Shown: positions 35,864 through 44,470 of the stretch, piece after piece
Layout: each line of letters starts with the position of its first letter
Numbering within the stretch: the stretch's first letter is position 1
Source: Bacillota bacterium
GTDB lineage: Bacteria; Bacillota; Clostridia; Oscillospirales; Acutalibacteraceae
NCBI GenBank assembly: GCA_023410445.1
Contig: JAEYPT010000001.1
Coordinates: 526,042 to 590,041, forward strand
Length of the DNA stretch: 64,000 bases
Direction: 5' to 3'
The notes under the pieces: generated by a model
Database searches by the model: none
What the model was told of the DNA's origin: nothing
What the model saw: only the letters and a program-made list of their open reading frames with translations
Program-made: the position numbers and the translations under genes

Positions 35864-37381
35864 CTATTTAATTGCTGCAGTCATGATATTTTCCTCTGAG
35901 ATCTCATCTTTCACAAATTCGCCGGTTATTTTGCCATTGCTAATTACGATAACGCGGTCACTGATCGATACAAGCTCCGGCATATCGGAAGATACCATTA
36001 CAATGGAGATACCGCTCATTACCAGTTCACCCATCAGTTTATAGATTTCCGCCTTGGCGCCTACATCGACACCCTTTGTTGGTTCATCCATAAACAAAAC
36101 CTTCGGGGTTCTTACAAGCCATTTGGAAAGTACAACTTTTTGCTGATTGCCGCCGGAAAGATTGTTGACCTTGGTGTTGAGTGACGGCGCCTTGATGCGC
36201 AGGCGGTCGTATACCTTCTGTGCCTTCTGCTCTTCATTTTTTGAATCAATCAGAAAACGGAAGCGAACAGGCAGCTGATCGAGACTTGCGAGAAACATGT
36301 TATCTTTAATGGAAAGCATCCAGACAAAGCCGTTCAGCTTGCGCTCTTCTGTAACAAAGCCAATGCCCGCACGAATTGCGTCAGCGGGATTATGAATCGT
36401 AACTTCCTTGCCTTCGATCCATACTTTTTTGGAAACGCCCTTCGACAGCTGACCGAAAATACCGCCGAGCGCTTCACTGCGCCCTGCTCCGACCAATCCG
36501 CCGATGCCAAGAATTTCTCCGCGGCGCACATGAAACGAAATGCCATTTACAATGTTTTTGCCCTTGATTGTGGGGTGGGGAACTGTCAGGTTTTCAACCC
36601 GCATCATTTCTTCACCGATCGCGGCTTGTGCCTTCGGGTAGAGATTTTCTACCTTGCGGCCGACCATTTCTTCAATCAGGGTGTTTTCCTGAACTTCACC
36701 AATATCATGACAGGAAATCGTCTCACCGTCGCGCAGAACCAGCACGCGGTCGCAGATTCCATAGACTTCTTCGAGTTTGTGGGAGATGTAGATGCAGGAA
36801 ACGCCCTTTTCGCGTAGTTCACGCAGAATGGTCATCAGCTGTTCGACTTCATTGTTGGTAAGGGCAGAAGTCGGTTCATCCAGCACAAGAATCTTTGGCT
36901 CTTTTACATATGCACGCATCAGTGCGATCATCTGCATCTGGCCGCTGTTGAGCCGTGCGGCAAGATCAGTCGGCTTTGCATCCACATGAACATAATCGAG
37001 CACTTTCTGCGTGTCTTCGTTTAGTTTTGCAAAATCGACCCAGCTTCCTTTGCCCGGCAGATTTCCCAGGTAAAGGTTTTCCGCCACGCTCGAGGACAGA
37101 ACCATATTGATTTCCTGAAAGATCATTTCAATGCCGCAGGCCTCTGCCGCATGCACATCTTTGAACTTTACGAGCTCACCGTTCACATACATGTCACCTT
37201 CGTAAGTTCCATATGGATACGATCCGCTCAGAATTTTCATAAGGGTAGATTTTCCTGCGCCGTTTTCGCCGCAGATGCCTAGAATTTCACCCTTCTTCAG
37301 CTGAAGGTTAACACGCTTTAACGCCACAACACCCGGAAACTTCTTTATGACGTCTTTCATTTCCAGAATGTACTCCGCCAT
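35864..37381 (-). CDS. Sugar ABC importer ATPase, XylG/MglA type
   Basis: Double-cassette ATPase of 505 residues. Cassette one has GENGAGKST, LVLDEPTSAL and YISHKLEE; cassette two has GGLVGAGRSE, LSGGNQQKV and LFMDEPTKGVD. ATG 37381 follows AAAGGTG; an in-frame GTG lies nine bases upstream. It sits between permease and hydrolase genes in an operon read away from the LacI gene. Confidence 0.95.
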   Translation of the reverse strand: MAEYILEMKDVIKKFPGVVALKRVNLQLKKGEILGICGENGAGKSTLMKILSGSYPYGTYEGDMYVNGELVKFKDVHAAEACGIEMIFQEINMVLSSSVAENLYLGNLPGKGSWVDFAKLNEDTQKVLDYVHVDAKPTDLAARLNSGQMQMIALMRAYVKEPKILVLDEPTSALTNNEVEQLMTILRELREKGVSCIYISHKLEEVYGICDRVLVLRDGETISCHDIGEVQENTLIEEMVGRKVENLYPKAQAAIGEEMMRVENLTVPHPTIKGKNIVNGISFHVRRGEILGIGGLVGAGRSEALGGIFGQLSKGVSKKVWIEGKEVTIHNPADAIRAGIGFVTEERKLNGFVWMLSIKDNMFLASLDQLPVRFRFLIDSKNEEQKAQKVYDRLRIKAPSLNTKVNNLSGGNQQKVVLSKWLVRTPKVLFMDEPTKGVDVGAKAEIYKLMGELVMSGISIVMVSSDMPELVSISDRVIVISNGKITGEFVKDEISEENIMTAAIK

Positions 37382-37399
37382 CTTATTCACCTTTCATTC

Positions 37400-38362
37400 C
37401 TATGCCGCGCTGTTGATCTTCTGGCGATATTTATCGAGGCCGACAGAGATCAGCAGAATGATACCGAAAATCAGATTCTGCCAGAAACTCGGGACCCGGA
37501 TGAGGACAAGACCGTTGCTGATAACAGCGAGCATCAGGCAGCCGATGATACTCCCGACGACAGAACCTGTGCCACCGAACATGCTTGTTCCGCCGATAAT
37601 AACAGCAGCCATGACGGTCAGTTCCGTGCCGGCACCGGCTGTTGTCTGTGCACTGCTGAAACGGGAAGCCATCAGAATACCGGTGAGTGCTGCAAACACC
37701 GATACCAGAATGTGTACGTCCCTGCGGCGGCGCTTGACCGGAATACCTGCAAGACGAGCAGTCTCGGCGTTGCCGCCGACCGCGAACAGCGAACGACCGT
37801 ATTTCGTTCTGGAAAGGACCACCTGGAAAAAGACGGCGATAATAATTGCGAAAATTACGGTGAGATGAATCTTTCCGAACAGTTTGTACTGTCCGAGAAC
37901 GTTAAATACGTCTGGGCCTCCGCTGACGGACATGCCCTGTGTTGTAATGGAAACAAATCCGTTTACGGCATACTCAATACCAAGCGTGACAATCAGTGCT
38001 GGCAACTCAAGGTCAACAATGACATAAGCCTTGAACAAACCGACAAGCGCACCTGTGGCGAGACCGATCAGAATCGCGATGACCATCGGAATTCCGGCTT
38101 TCATCGCAAACACGCAGACAACGCCGCCCAATGCGGTAACCGCGCCGATCGAAAGGTCCATATCCGCTTCAATAAGCAAATACGTGAGAGGTGCGCCAAC
38201 GATAAGGTAAAAGCTCGCAGTGCGGAAGATATCCATGACATTATCGAAACTCGCAAATGCCGGGTTAATGACTGTAACCACAACGCAAAGCAGCAACAGT
38301 GGCAGCAGGGTACCAATCTCATTTTTCCCTGCCAGGACCTTAATGACATTCTTCTTTTTCAT
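37400..38362 (-). CDS. Sugar ABC importer permease, XylH/RbsC type
   Basis: CUT2 permease of 320 residues with about nine hydrophobic helices. Family segments include LLIEADMDLSIGAVTALGG and GGTSMFGGTGSVVGSIIGCL. GGAGCG stands before the ATG at 38362. It works with the lipoprotein encoded upstream (94 bases away, with a hairpin between) and the ATPase encoded downstream (18 bases). Confidence 0.94.
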   Translation of the reverse strand: MKKKNVIKVLAGKNEIGTLLPLLLLCVVVTVINPAFASFDNVMDIFRTASFYLIVGAPLTYLLIEADMDLSIGAVTALGGVVCVFAMKAGIPMVIAILIGLATGALVGLFKAYVIVDLELPALIVTLGIEYAVNGFVSITTQGMSVSGGPDVFNVLGQYKLFGKIHLTVIFAIIIAVFFQVVLSRTKYGRSLFAVGGNAETARLAGIPVKRRRRDVHILVSVFAALTGILMASRFSSAQTTAGAGTELTVMAAVIIGGTSMFGGTGSVVGSIIGCLMLAVISNGLVLIRVPSFWQNLIFGIILLISVGLDKYRQKINSAA

Positions 38363-38403
38363 ATTAGAACGCTCCTAAATTATGTACGGAGATTTGAGAA
38401 ATG

Positions 38404-38429
38404 GGGGGATAAGAACCTTCTTATCCCCC
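38404..38429 (-). terminator. Intra-operon stem-loop after the binding-protein gene
   Basis: Perfect 12-bp stem (38404-38415 with 38418-38429) and a two-base loop, 28 bases after the binding-protein stop, followed on the minus strand by ATTTCT. It occupies the same place as the hairpin at 4718-4753 and probably protects or limits the first-gene transcript. Confidence 0.7.
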
Positions 38430-38456
38430 AAATCACCTCTGTTCGGAAACTGTTGT

Positions 38457-39494
38457 TTATGCCAGGCCGCGGGTTTTCAGCAGTTTCATGTGTTCATCCA
38501 CTTCACTGGGGCTGATGACGATGGTGCCGGAGTCGTTATTGAAAGCAGGCTTTTTGCCATCCATAATATCTTTGATATAATAAACGGAGCTGTAGCCCAT
38601 TTTATAGAAGTCCTGTGCAATCGTGCAGTCAAGCGAGCCGGATTTCACGTAGTTGAGGATTTCCGGAGAATCGTCGATGCCGATGGCGGCAATCTTGCCC
38701 TGAAGGCCTTCGCTCTTCACATAGTTGGCAATGCCTGGGCAGCCGTAACCATCTGCGCTGACGACGACGTTCATGTCCGGGTAGCTTTTCATCAGAGCTG
38801 CCAGTTTATCAGAAGCCTTTGCGGCGTCGGAGTTGCATTCATCCTGAACCAGCTTTGCATCCGGATATTTGCTCTTGATGGTTTCGCTGAAAGCTTTGAA
38901 CTGTTCATTCTGCGTTTCCGTCTGGAGGGTGGTTTGGATATAGCAAGCGGTAAACGGTGACTTTTTGTTTTTCAGCTGTTCATAATACTTCATGGCTGTA
39001 TTTGCCTGAGTAACGCCCATGTTGTGCGGATCTGTGCCGATCCAGCAATCTTGCAGATCTTTTGTCGTGTAGGTGTTGCAGGTTACAACCGGGATTTTCG
39101 ACTGACGGGCACGGGTGAGAACGTCTGTTGCCTGTTTCGGATCCAGAATAACGGTGACGATGCCGTCGGATTTATTGGTGACGGCCGTGTCAAGAAGATT
39201 GATAACACCGGCGGTGTCATTTGCCTGTGTCGGTGAGCAGTACTGGCCTTTCCAGCCGAGCTTATTAATCGCGTCTTCGAAGCCTTTCTGTGCGGAACCC
39301 CATGCTACGCCACCGGTAACGATGCTGACGAACATAATGTTTTTGGATTGGCTGGACGAACCTGCCGTGGAAGTAGTGCCTGCTGCCGATGCAGTCGACG
39401 GTGCAGTGCTGCTCTGCGTGCTTGTGCCGTTGTTGCATCCGCAGAAGCCAGCCGTCATGCAAAGTGCGAGGACCAATGCCATAATACGTTTCAT
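38457..39494 (-). CDS. Sugar-binding lipoprotein, Peripla_BP_4 type
   Basis: Substrate-binding lipoprotein of 345 residues. The signal peptide runs to the lipobox AGFCGC, then comes a Ser/Thr/Ala linker to about residue 50, then the two-lobe fold (NIMFVSIVTGGVAWGSAQKG, DGIVTVILDPKQATDVL, AAIGIDDSPEILNYV). First gene of an operon controlled by the divergent LacI protein. The ligand is expected to be a sugar or sugar derivative. GGGGAG precedes the start. Confidence 0.93.
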   Translation of the reverse strand: MKRIMALVLALCMTAGFCGCNNGTSTQSSTAPSTASAAGTTSTAGSSSQSKNIMFVSIVTGGVAWGSAQKGFEDAINKLGWKGQYCSPTQANDTAGVINLLDTAVTNKSDGIVTVILDPKQATDVLTRARQSKIPVVTCNTYTTKDLQDCWIGTDPHNMGVTQANTAMKYYEQLKNKKSPFTACYIQTTLQTETQNEQFKAFSETIKSKYPDAKLVQDECNSDAAKASDKLAALMKSYPDMNVVVSADGYGCPGIANYVKSEGLQGKIAAIGIDDSPEILNYVKSGSLDCTIAQDFYKMGYSSVYYIKDIMDGKKPAFNNDSGTIVISPSEVDEHMKLLKTRGLA

Positions 39495-39542
39495 TGATTT
39501 TTTCTCCCCTTTTCGCTTACTTGCTTAGTAACAGTTGTTTAC

Positions 39543-39729
39543 GTTCACGTGTAACGTTGATATTATGATAGCAGTACTGCCTGGAAAAATCAATAATAAA
39601 GTGAAAATTTATTTAATTTATGTCACTTATTAATAAATTATTAGCTATTATGTCAAATAGTAATCGCAATAAGCCCGGTTAATTCATTTATTGATATTAT
39701 ATTTATTATACAATTCCGTGCACGTGAAC
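39543..39729. promoter_or_regulatory. Paired LacI operator half-sites and divergent promoters
   Basis: GTTCACGTG at 39543-39551 and its exact reverse complement CACGTGAAC at 39721-39729 flank the divergent promoters. The left copy lies just downstream of the minus-strand promoter of the importer operon (TTGATT 39593-39588, 17 bases, TATCAT 39570-39565), where bound repressor would block transcription. It sits inside a longer imperfect dyad (ACGTT-CACGTG-TAACGT). Confidence 0.6.
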
Positions 39730-39743
39730 ATTTCAAATTATCA

Positions 39744-39773
39744 TTGACACTTTGTGAAAAAGCATGCTATAAT
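39744..39773 (+). promoter_or_regulatory. Promoter of the LacI-family regulator gene
   Basis: TTGACA (39744-39749) and TATAAT (39768-39773) with 18 bases between. The right operator copy ends 14 bases upstream of the -35 box, so the regulator could control its own gene. Confidence 0.7.
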
Positions 39774-39808
39774 ATTAGCGCTGTAGCATTATGTCCGAGG
39801 TGATTGAA

Positions 39809-40831
39809 TTGATAACTCAGAAGAAAATTGCAGAGTTGGCGGGTGTTTCACGCGGTACAGTTGATCGTGTTTTAAACGACCGCGGCGAGGTTGGGCAGGA
39901 AACGCGGGACAAGATCTTGGAAATCGCCCGTATGGCAAATTACAAACCCAACCGGGCTGGAAAGTCGCTTGTGATCCGGCAGAAAAACTTAAAAATCGGC
40001 TGTATTATCATTCAAGCGGACAACCCTTTCTATGCTGATTTAAACAGAGGTATCCAGCAAAAAGCAGAAGAATATAAAAGCTACGGCATTGAAGTCATTG
40101 TAAAAAGTGCAGTGTTCAAAGCCGAAAGTCAGATTGAGAAGATTGACGAGCTGCTGGAGCAAAAAATCAACGCGCTTGTAATTCAGCCTGCAAATGAACC
40201 AATCTTATCCCGAAAGCTGCAGCAGGTCTCCGATATGGGGATTCCGATTGTAACAACCAACACCGATTTACCCGGATTCGACCATTTCTGTTATATTGGC
40301 AACGACTTTTATGCATGCGGCAGGACTGCAGCTAACCTGATGGATTTGATTACTCATGGCACCTGCAATATCGGGATTATTACCGGTTTCTTTAACGCGA
40401 AATCTCACTCAGATCGTGTTGACGGATTCCGGGATTACATCAAGGATAAACCGGGTATGCAGATTGTAGCCCTCGAAGAGAATCACGACGATGAACTGGA
40501 GTCATATAGCCTGACTCAATCAATGCTGGAGCAGCACCCGGAAATCGATGCTCTTTTCCTTGTAGCCGGCGGTGTTTACGGTACCGGGCGGGCACTAAAG
40601 TCGTTTCTGAAGCAGCGGACGGTTCGCGCCATTTCATTTGACGACGTTCCCACGACAAAACAACTGGTTCGTGACGGCACCATTCTCGCAACGATCTGTC
40701 AGCAGCCGGTCCGGCAGGGAGAACTCTCTCTGGAAGTTCTCTTCAATTATTTTCTTGATCAGCAGCCGCTTAAAAAGCGTGAGATATACACGGAAATTCA
40801 GATTAAGATCAAAGCCAACATTGACGCATGA
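39809..40831 (+). CDS. LacI-family transcriptional regulator
   Basis: Repressor of about 340 residues. The N-terminal helix-turn-helix reads KKIAELAGVSRGTVDRVLND with the hinge KPNRAGKSL, followed by a periplasmic-binding-like sensor domain (IGCIIIQADNPFYADLNRG, FLVAGGVYGTGRAL). This sensor resembles sugar-binding proteins of the same type as its neighbour. TTG 39809 is chosen because GAGGTG lies six bases upstream; an in-frame ATG at 39791 lacks a site but cannot be excluded. It is divergent from the importer operon and likely its repressor. Confidence 0.92.
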   Translation: MITQKKIAELAGVSRGTVDRVLNDRGEVGQETRDKILEIARMANYKPNRAGKSLVIRQKNLKIGCIIIQADNPFYADLNRGIQQKAEEYKSYGIEVIVKSAVFKAESQIEKIDELLEQKINALVIQPANEPILSRKLQQVSDMGIPIVTTNTDLPGFDHFCYIGNDFYACGRTAANLMDLITHGTCNIGIITGFFNAKSHSDRVDGFRDYIKDKPGMQIVALEENHDDELESYSLTQSMLEQHPEIDALFLVAGGVYGTGRALKSFLKQRTVRAISFDDVPTTKQLVRDGTILATICQQPVRQGELSLEVLFNYFLDQQPLKKREIYTEIQIKIKANIDA

Positions 40832-40844
40832 CTAGATAAAAATA

Positions 40845-40885
40845 AGCCCGGAACAACTCGAAGGAGCTGTTTCGGGCTCATTTTT
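40845..40885. terminator. Terminator between lacI-type gene and XRE gene
   Basis: Arms AGCCCGGAACA (40845-40855) and TGTTTCGGGCT (40868-40878) with one G-T pair, then CATTTTTA. Lies between convergent genes. Confidence 0.8.
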
Positions 40886-40945
40886 ATGTTAGTCCGCGTG
40901 GCTGTATCGATTTAGGTGGCAAACACTCTAATTCGTTTTATCCGG

Positions 40946-41161
40946 TCATTTATTTCTTTTGTACTCCAAAATATCTCCTGGCTGGCAGTCAAGCGCGGCA
41001 CATAGCTTGATCAATGTAGAAATTTTTAGTGCTTTTGCTTTTCCGTTTTTTAGAATGGAAATATTTGCAATAGTAATACCCACTCGGTTCGCTAGTTCCG
41101 TAACACTCATTTTGCGTTTTGCAAGCATCACATCAATATTGAAAATAATCTCGTCTTCCAT
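40946..41161 (-). CDS. Small XRE/Cro-type regulator
   Basis: DNA-binding protein of 71 residues, almost entirely a helix-turn-helix of the HTH_26 type (MSVTELANRVGITIANISIL, KISTLIKLCAALDCQPGDI). It follows the DUF2975 membrane protein gene by ten bases on the same strand. This two-gene pairing is common in Firmicutes, but its function is unknown; the small regulator is presumed to control the pair. Confidence 0.88.
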   Translation of the reverse strand: MEDEIIFNIDVMLAKRKMSVTELANRVGITIANISILKNGKAKALKISTLIKLCAALDCQPGDILEYKRNK

Positions 41162-41171
41162 AGCTGCCTCC

Positions 41172-41651
41172 TCATATCGTCAAGTCGCTTTGCTCTTGAA
41201 GATCTGCAGCCTTCCTCACAAGATGGGACAGAATCACTGAGACGGCAGATATCGCAATCCCGACCACTGATATGCCGAGAGACATGAGCACAATTCCCGG
41301 ATGGTTCATGTTGAGGAACAGATATACGATGTTCATCACAAAGAAAAAGCCGGAATCAGTTGCTGTCAATACAGCAACCCATTTCAACAATTTCGCATTT
41401 TGGATTGAGAAAGTCCGGCTCTTCTTTATGTTACTGGCAATCTTCCAGGTAAACACCAACACCACATAGCAGGGAACCGATGTAATCCAAATCAAAATCA
41501 GCCAAGGCTGGTAGCAGTACGCAAATTCCGGGTAGTTTGCCACTAACATCTGCCCGAGTGATGGGATCACCCAAACATAAACGAGGGAACCGCATGCTCC
41601 GACAAGTATAATTATTAGCTTCAGCCACTTCGACAGCGAGGATAGATTCAT
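41172..41651 (-). CDS. DUF2975 membrane protein
   Basis: Membrane protein of about 159 residues with four hydrophobic helices (about 10-30, 50-70, 92-112, 122-142), matching the DUF2975 family in length and in its pairing with a small XRE regulator. The exact start is uncertain: ATG 41651 is used, with GTG and TTG codons just upstream. Function unknown; possibly a membrane partner or sensor for the XRE protein. Confidence 0.75.
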   Translation of the reverse strand: MNLSSLSKWLKLIIILVGACGSLVYVWVIPSLGQMLVANYPEFAYCYQPWLILIWITSVPCYVVLVFTWKIASNIKKSRTFSIQNAKLLKWVAVLTATDSGFFFVMNIVYLFLNMNHPGIVLMSLGISVVGIAISAVSVILSHLVRKAADLQEQSDLTI

Positions 41652-41839
41652 CAAGGTCACACTTCTTTCCAAATGAAAATACAGTTGCTTTCGCCGACCA
41701 CTTTGATTATATCTGTAAGATATTATGCTGTCAATAAATTATTGCTGCGTTACGATAAATAATTATTGAAAAGTAGAATCTAATCTTAAGCTTCGATTAA
41801 TAAATGAACCTCCAAAACAGGTGAACTGCTCGGAAAGCT

Positions 41840-42163
41840 TTGCTTCCAAAGTCCTTCCGCGACCGTACTGTTCAAGTTATTACAATAATGCTAAACGCTC
41901 TACTCCTTTGTATCCCAGTTAATTCAAAGCTTCGCCGTACCGGTTGGAATTGCGCTGATCTGCGGCACCGTGGGACTTTGGCAGGAGGGAAGGGCCTCGG
42001 CGTGCATATTTCCTATGCGCTGATCAGCGTCGGGATGAATGCAAACGGTTCGGATGATCTTTCCTTCTTTGGCAGCTGCCGGTTTTAATACTGTTTGCTG
42101 TTCTTCGCCGTGCTTTCTTTCACCGGGGTCCCTTGGATAAAAAAGGGGGACGTTGCAACATAA
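41840..42163 (+). pseudogene. Relic of a membrane transporter gene
   Basis: Hydrophobic, transporter-like segments occur in order but in different frames: ITIMLNALLLCIPV, then VPVGIALICGTVGLW in another frame, then ISYALISVGMNAN, a TAA at 42086, and finally LLFFAVLSFTGVPWIKKGDV in the frame open to the TAA at 42161. At least two frameshifts and one stop are needed to explain this. The ending resembles the C-terminal helix and tail of a major-facilitator protein. Identity is tentative. Confidence 0.45.
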
Positions 42164-42277
42164 AGCGGCTCATCTGAGATTATTATTTCTTGCTAATGAT
42201 TTCTATTGGATGAATATGAGCATATAAAGGGTCCAATTCCCCAGAATTACAAGCGAACCTTATAGGGCTTGGGTAAA

Positions 42278-42345
42278 CATAATGCGAAGTTCGGCTAATA
42301 ACATAGCGAAGCCAGTACAGCAATTGCCTCAAGGCTGTACTGGCT
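42278..42345. repeat. Two ATAATGCGAAG-type repeats and a hairpin
   Basis: CATAATGCGAAGTTC (42278-42292) is followed by a second copy of the core (ATAGCGAAGCC) exactly 22 bases later. The second copy runs into a perfect 12-bp stem-loop (42310-42321 with 42334-42345) followed by TATT. The motif recurs at 49801 and three times near 61.8 kb. These look like ends of a lost mobile element. The hairpin may stop transcription ahead of the copper cluster. Confidence 0.55.
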
Positions 42346-42466
42346 TATTCATTCATTAACTTTTCAATGCTGTGTTTAGGGCCAGAATAACTTCTCCATT
42401 GCCTCGTAAATCTTCATCCGATCTCCACATCGTTTTGCTATCCTGTCTGCAAAGGAGTTGAATTAA

Positions 42467-42982
42467 ATGAACCAAAAGCAGAGAAAAGGCTTACTGATCT
42501 CAATTGCTGCAATCGTAGTCATCGCCGCAGGCTTTTTCGTAGTGAAAGATTTTTTTCCGCAGAAACAGGCAGAAAATACGCAACCTGTCAGCCAAACCGC
42601 AAATGCGGTACAGGCCTCCGGCGATATGGTCATCCAGAAAAGCAGCGTGACCTCCACACCGTCCTTTTATCCGTATGAAATGAACGGCACCAAAATGGAA
42701 GTGATTGCCGTAAAGGCCTCGGATGGTTCGATCCGTACCGCTTTTAACACCTGTCAGGTCTGTTACAGCTCCGGCAGAGGGTATTACAAACTGGACGGCA
42801 GCACGCTGGTGTGCCAGAACTGCGGAAACCGTTTTTCTGCGGATCAGGTGGAACAACAAAAAGGCGGCTGCAATCCGATTGGGATTACAAAAGAATATAA
42901 AACGGAAACCGATCAATCGATCACGCTGAAAAAGGATTTTTTCGTGCAGACCCAGAAGATTTTTGCCAACTGGAAAAACTGA
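42467..42982 (+). CDS. DUF2318 membrane-anchored protein
   Basis: Protein of 171 residues with one N-terminal membrane anchor (about 8-27) and a DUF2318 domain outside the membrane. Cysteine motifs are prominent: NTCQVCYSSGRGYY, LVCQNCGNRF and GGCNPIGI, which suggests metal or redox binding. AAAGGAGT precedes the ATG at 42467. DUF2318 proteins often lie beside metal transport genes, and this one heads the copper cluster, 20 bases before the SafE-like gene. A copper chaperone or reductase role is an inference. Confidence 0.85.
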   Translation: MNQKQRKGLLISIAAIVVIAAGFFVVKDFFPQKQAENTQPVSQTANAVQASGDMVIQKSSVTSTPSFYPYEMNGTKMEVIAVKASDGSIRTAFNTCQVCYSSGRGYYKLDGSTLVCQNCGNRFSADQVEQQKGGCNPIGITKEYKTETDQSITLKKDFFVQTQKIFANWKN

Positions 42983-43002
42983 CGAACGGCAGGTGAATTT
43001 TA

Positions 43003-44436
43003 ATGGAACATTTAAAAAAGGAAGAAATTATTCTCGTAGGCGGCATGAGCTGTTCCGGCTGTGAACTGCGGATTGAGGAAAAACTGAAAAATCTGCCGGG
43101 AGTAGAAAAAGTATCGGCAAGCTTTGCCGACGGCAAAGTTCGCGTTCTGTATCTTCCGGAGCAAATAAATCATGACGCAATATGCCGTGCAATCCGCGAA
43201 CTTGGTTATACTGTGAAGGAAAGCGAGAAATCAGAGCCGGTACCGGACAAGAAGCAAAATAGCATCTCCTTTATTTTCGGAACCATTTTGGTTTTGGCAG
43301 CTTTATACGTTATAATCCAGCATACTGTCGGCTTTGGATTTATCAATTTTATCCCGCAGATCAATCAGAATATGAGCTACGGCATTCTCTTTGTGGTGGG
43401 GCTGTTTACTTCCATCCACTGTCTGGCAATGTGCGGCGGAATCAATCTTTCCCAGTGCGTGGCCTATCAGTCCGGTGAAACCGATCCGGCTACAAAAAAG
43501 CGCCTGATGCCGAGCCTGCTTTATAATTCCGGCCGTGTGATTTCTTACACCGTGATTGGCGGAATCGTTGGAGCTATCGGCTCCGTAGTCAGCTTTTCCG
43601 GAACAGCGAAAGCGGTTGTCACCGTTCTCTCCGGCGTATTCATGCTGATTATGGGGCTGAATATGCTCCAAGCCATTCCCTGGCTTAGAAAAATCAATTT
43701 CAGAATGCCGAAGTTTATCGGCAAAAAGCTCTATTCCGGGAAAGCAAAACACGGTCCTTTTTACGTTGGACTTTTAAATGGACTTATGCCCTGCGGCCCG
43801 CTTCAGGCCATGCAGCTTTACGCGCTCGGAACCGGCAGCTTTCTTGCGGGCGCATTCTCCATGCTGATGTTCAGCCTTGGAACTGTTCCGCTGATGTTTG
43901 CATTCGGGGCAATCAGTACTTTGCTGAGCTCCAAGTTTACACATAAAATGATGCAGGTCAGCGCCGTGCTTGTTATGGTGCTCGGACTGTTCATGATGGG
44001 CAGAGGGCTGACGCTTTCCGGTGTGCAGATTGGAACCACCCCGCCGGCTGCCGTGCAGAACACCGCCAAAGTAACCGGCAATGTACAGGAAGTAACCTCC
44101 TCCTTTGATAACGGCTATTATGTGCCTATTGCTGTAAAAAAGGGTATACCGGTCAAATGGACGATTCAAGTGAAGGAATCGGACTTAAACGGATGCAATA
44201 ACCCGGTGACTATCCCGAAATACGGGATTCAGCAAAAGCTTGTCCCGGGAGATAATGTGATTGAATTTACACCGAAGGAAACCGGAACCATTCCTTATTC
44301 CTGCTGGATGGGTATGATCCGGAGCACGATTACGGTCGTGGACAGCGATTCGGAACTTGCTGCGGCAAAATCCGCGCAGTCCTCCCCAGGGGCGCAGGCA
44401 CAGCAACAGCAGCCGAGCTGCTGCAGAATTTCGTAA
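43003..44436 (+). CDS. HMA-SafE/TauE-cupredoxin fusion protein
   Basis: Membrane protein of 477 residues with three parts. Residues about 8-75 are a heavy-metal-associated domain with the copper motif GGMSCSGCE. Residues about 95-340 are a SafE/UreH-type (DsbD_2-like) membrane domain with about six helices, including LFTSIHCLAMCGGINLSQC and LNGLMPCGPLQAM. The C-terminal 110 residues are a cupredoxin-like domain (GDNVIEFTPKETG, SCWMGM) and end with PSCCRIS. It likely binds copper and passes it across or within the membrane to CopA or to oxidase-like enzymes. Together with the next gene it forms a copper operon. Confidence 0.88.
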   Translation: MEHLKKEEIILVGGMSCSGCELRIEEKLKNLPGVEKVSASFADGKVRVLYLPEQINHDAICRAIRELGYTVKESEKSEPVPDKKQNSISFIFGTILVLAALYVIIQHTVGFGFINFIPQINQNMSYGILFVVGLFTSIHCLAMCGGINLSQCVAYQSGETDPATKKRLMPSLLYNSGRVISYTVIGGIVGAIGSVVSFSGTAKAVVTVLSGVFMLIMGLNMLQAIPWLRKINFRMPKFIGKKLYSGKAKHGPFYVGLLNGLMPCGPLQAMQLYALGTGSFLAGAFSMLMFSLGTVPLMFAFGAISTLLSSKFTHKMMQVSAVLVMVLGLFMMGRGLTLSGVQIGTTPPAAVQNTAKVTGNVQEVTSSFDNGYYVPIAVKKGIPVKWTIQVKESDLNGCNNPVTIPKYGIQQKLVPGDNVIEFTPKETGTIPYSCWMGMIRSTITVVDSDSELAAAKSAQSSPGAQAQQQQPSCCRIS

Positions 44437-44470
44437 GGAGTTAATTGATAGAAGACAAGGAGTGTAGAAC

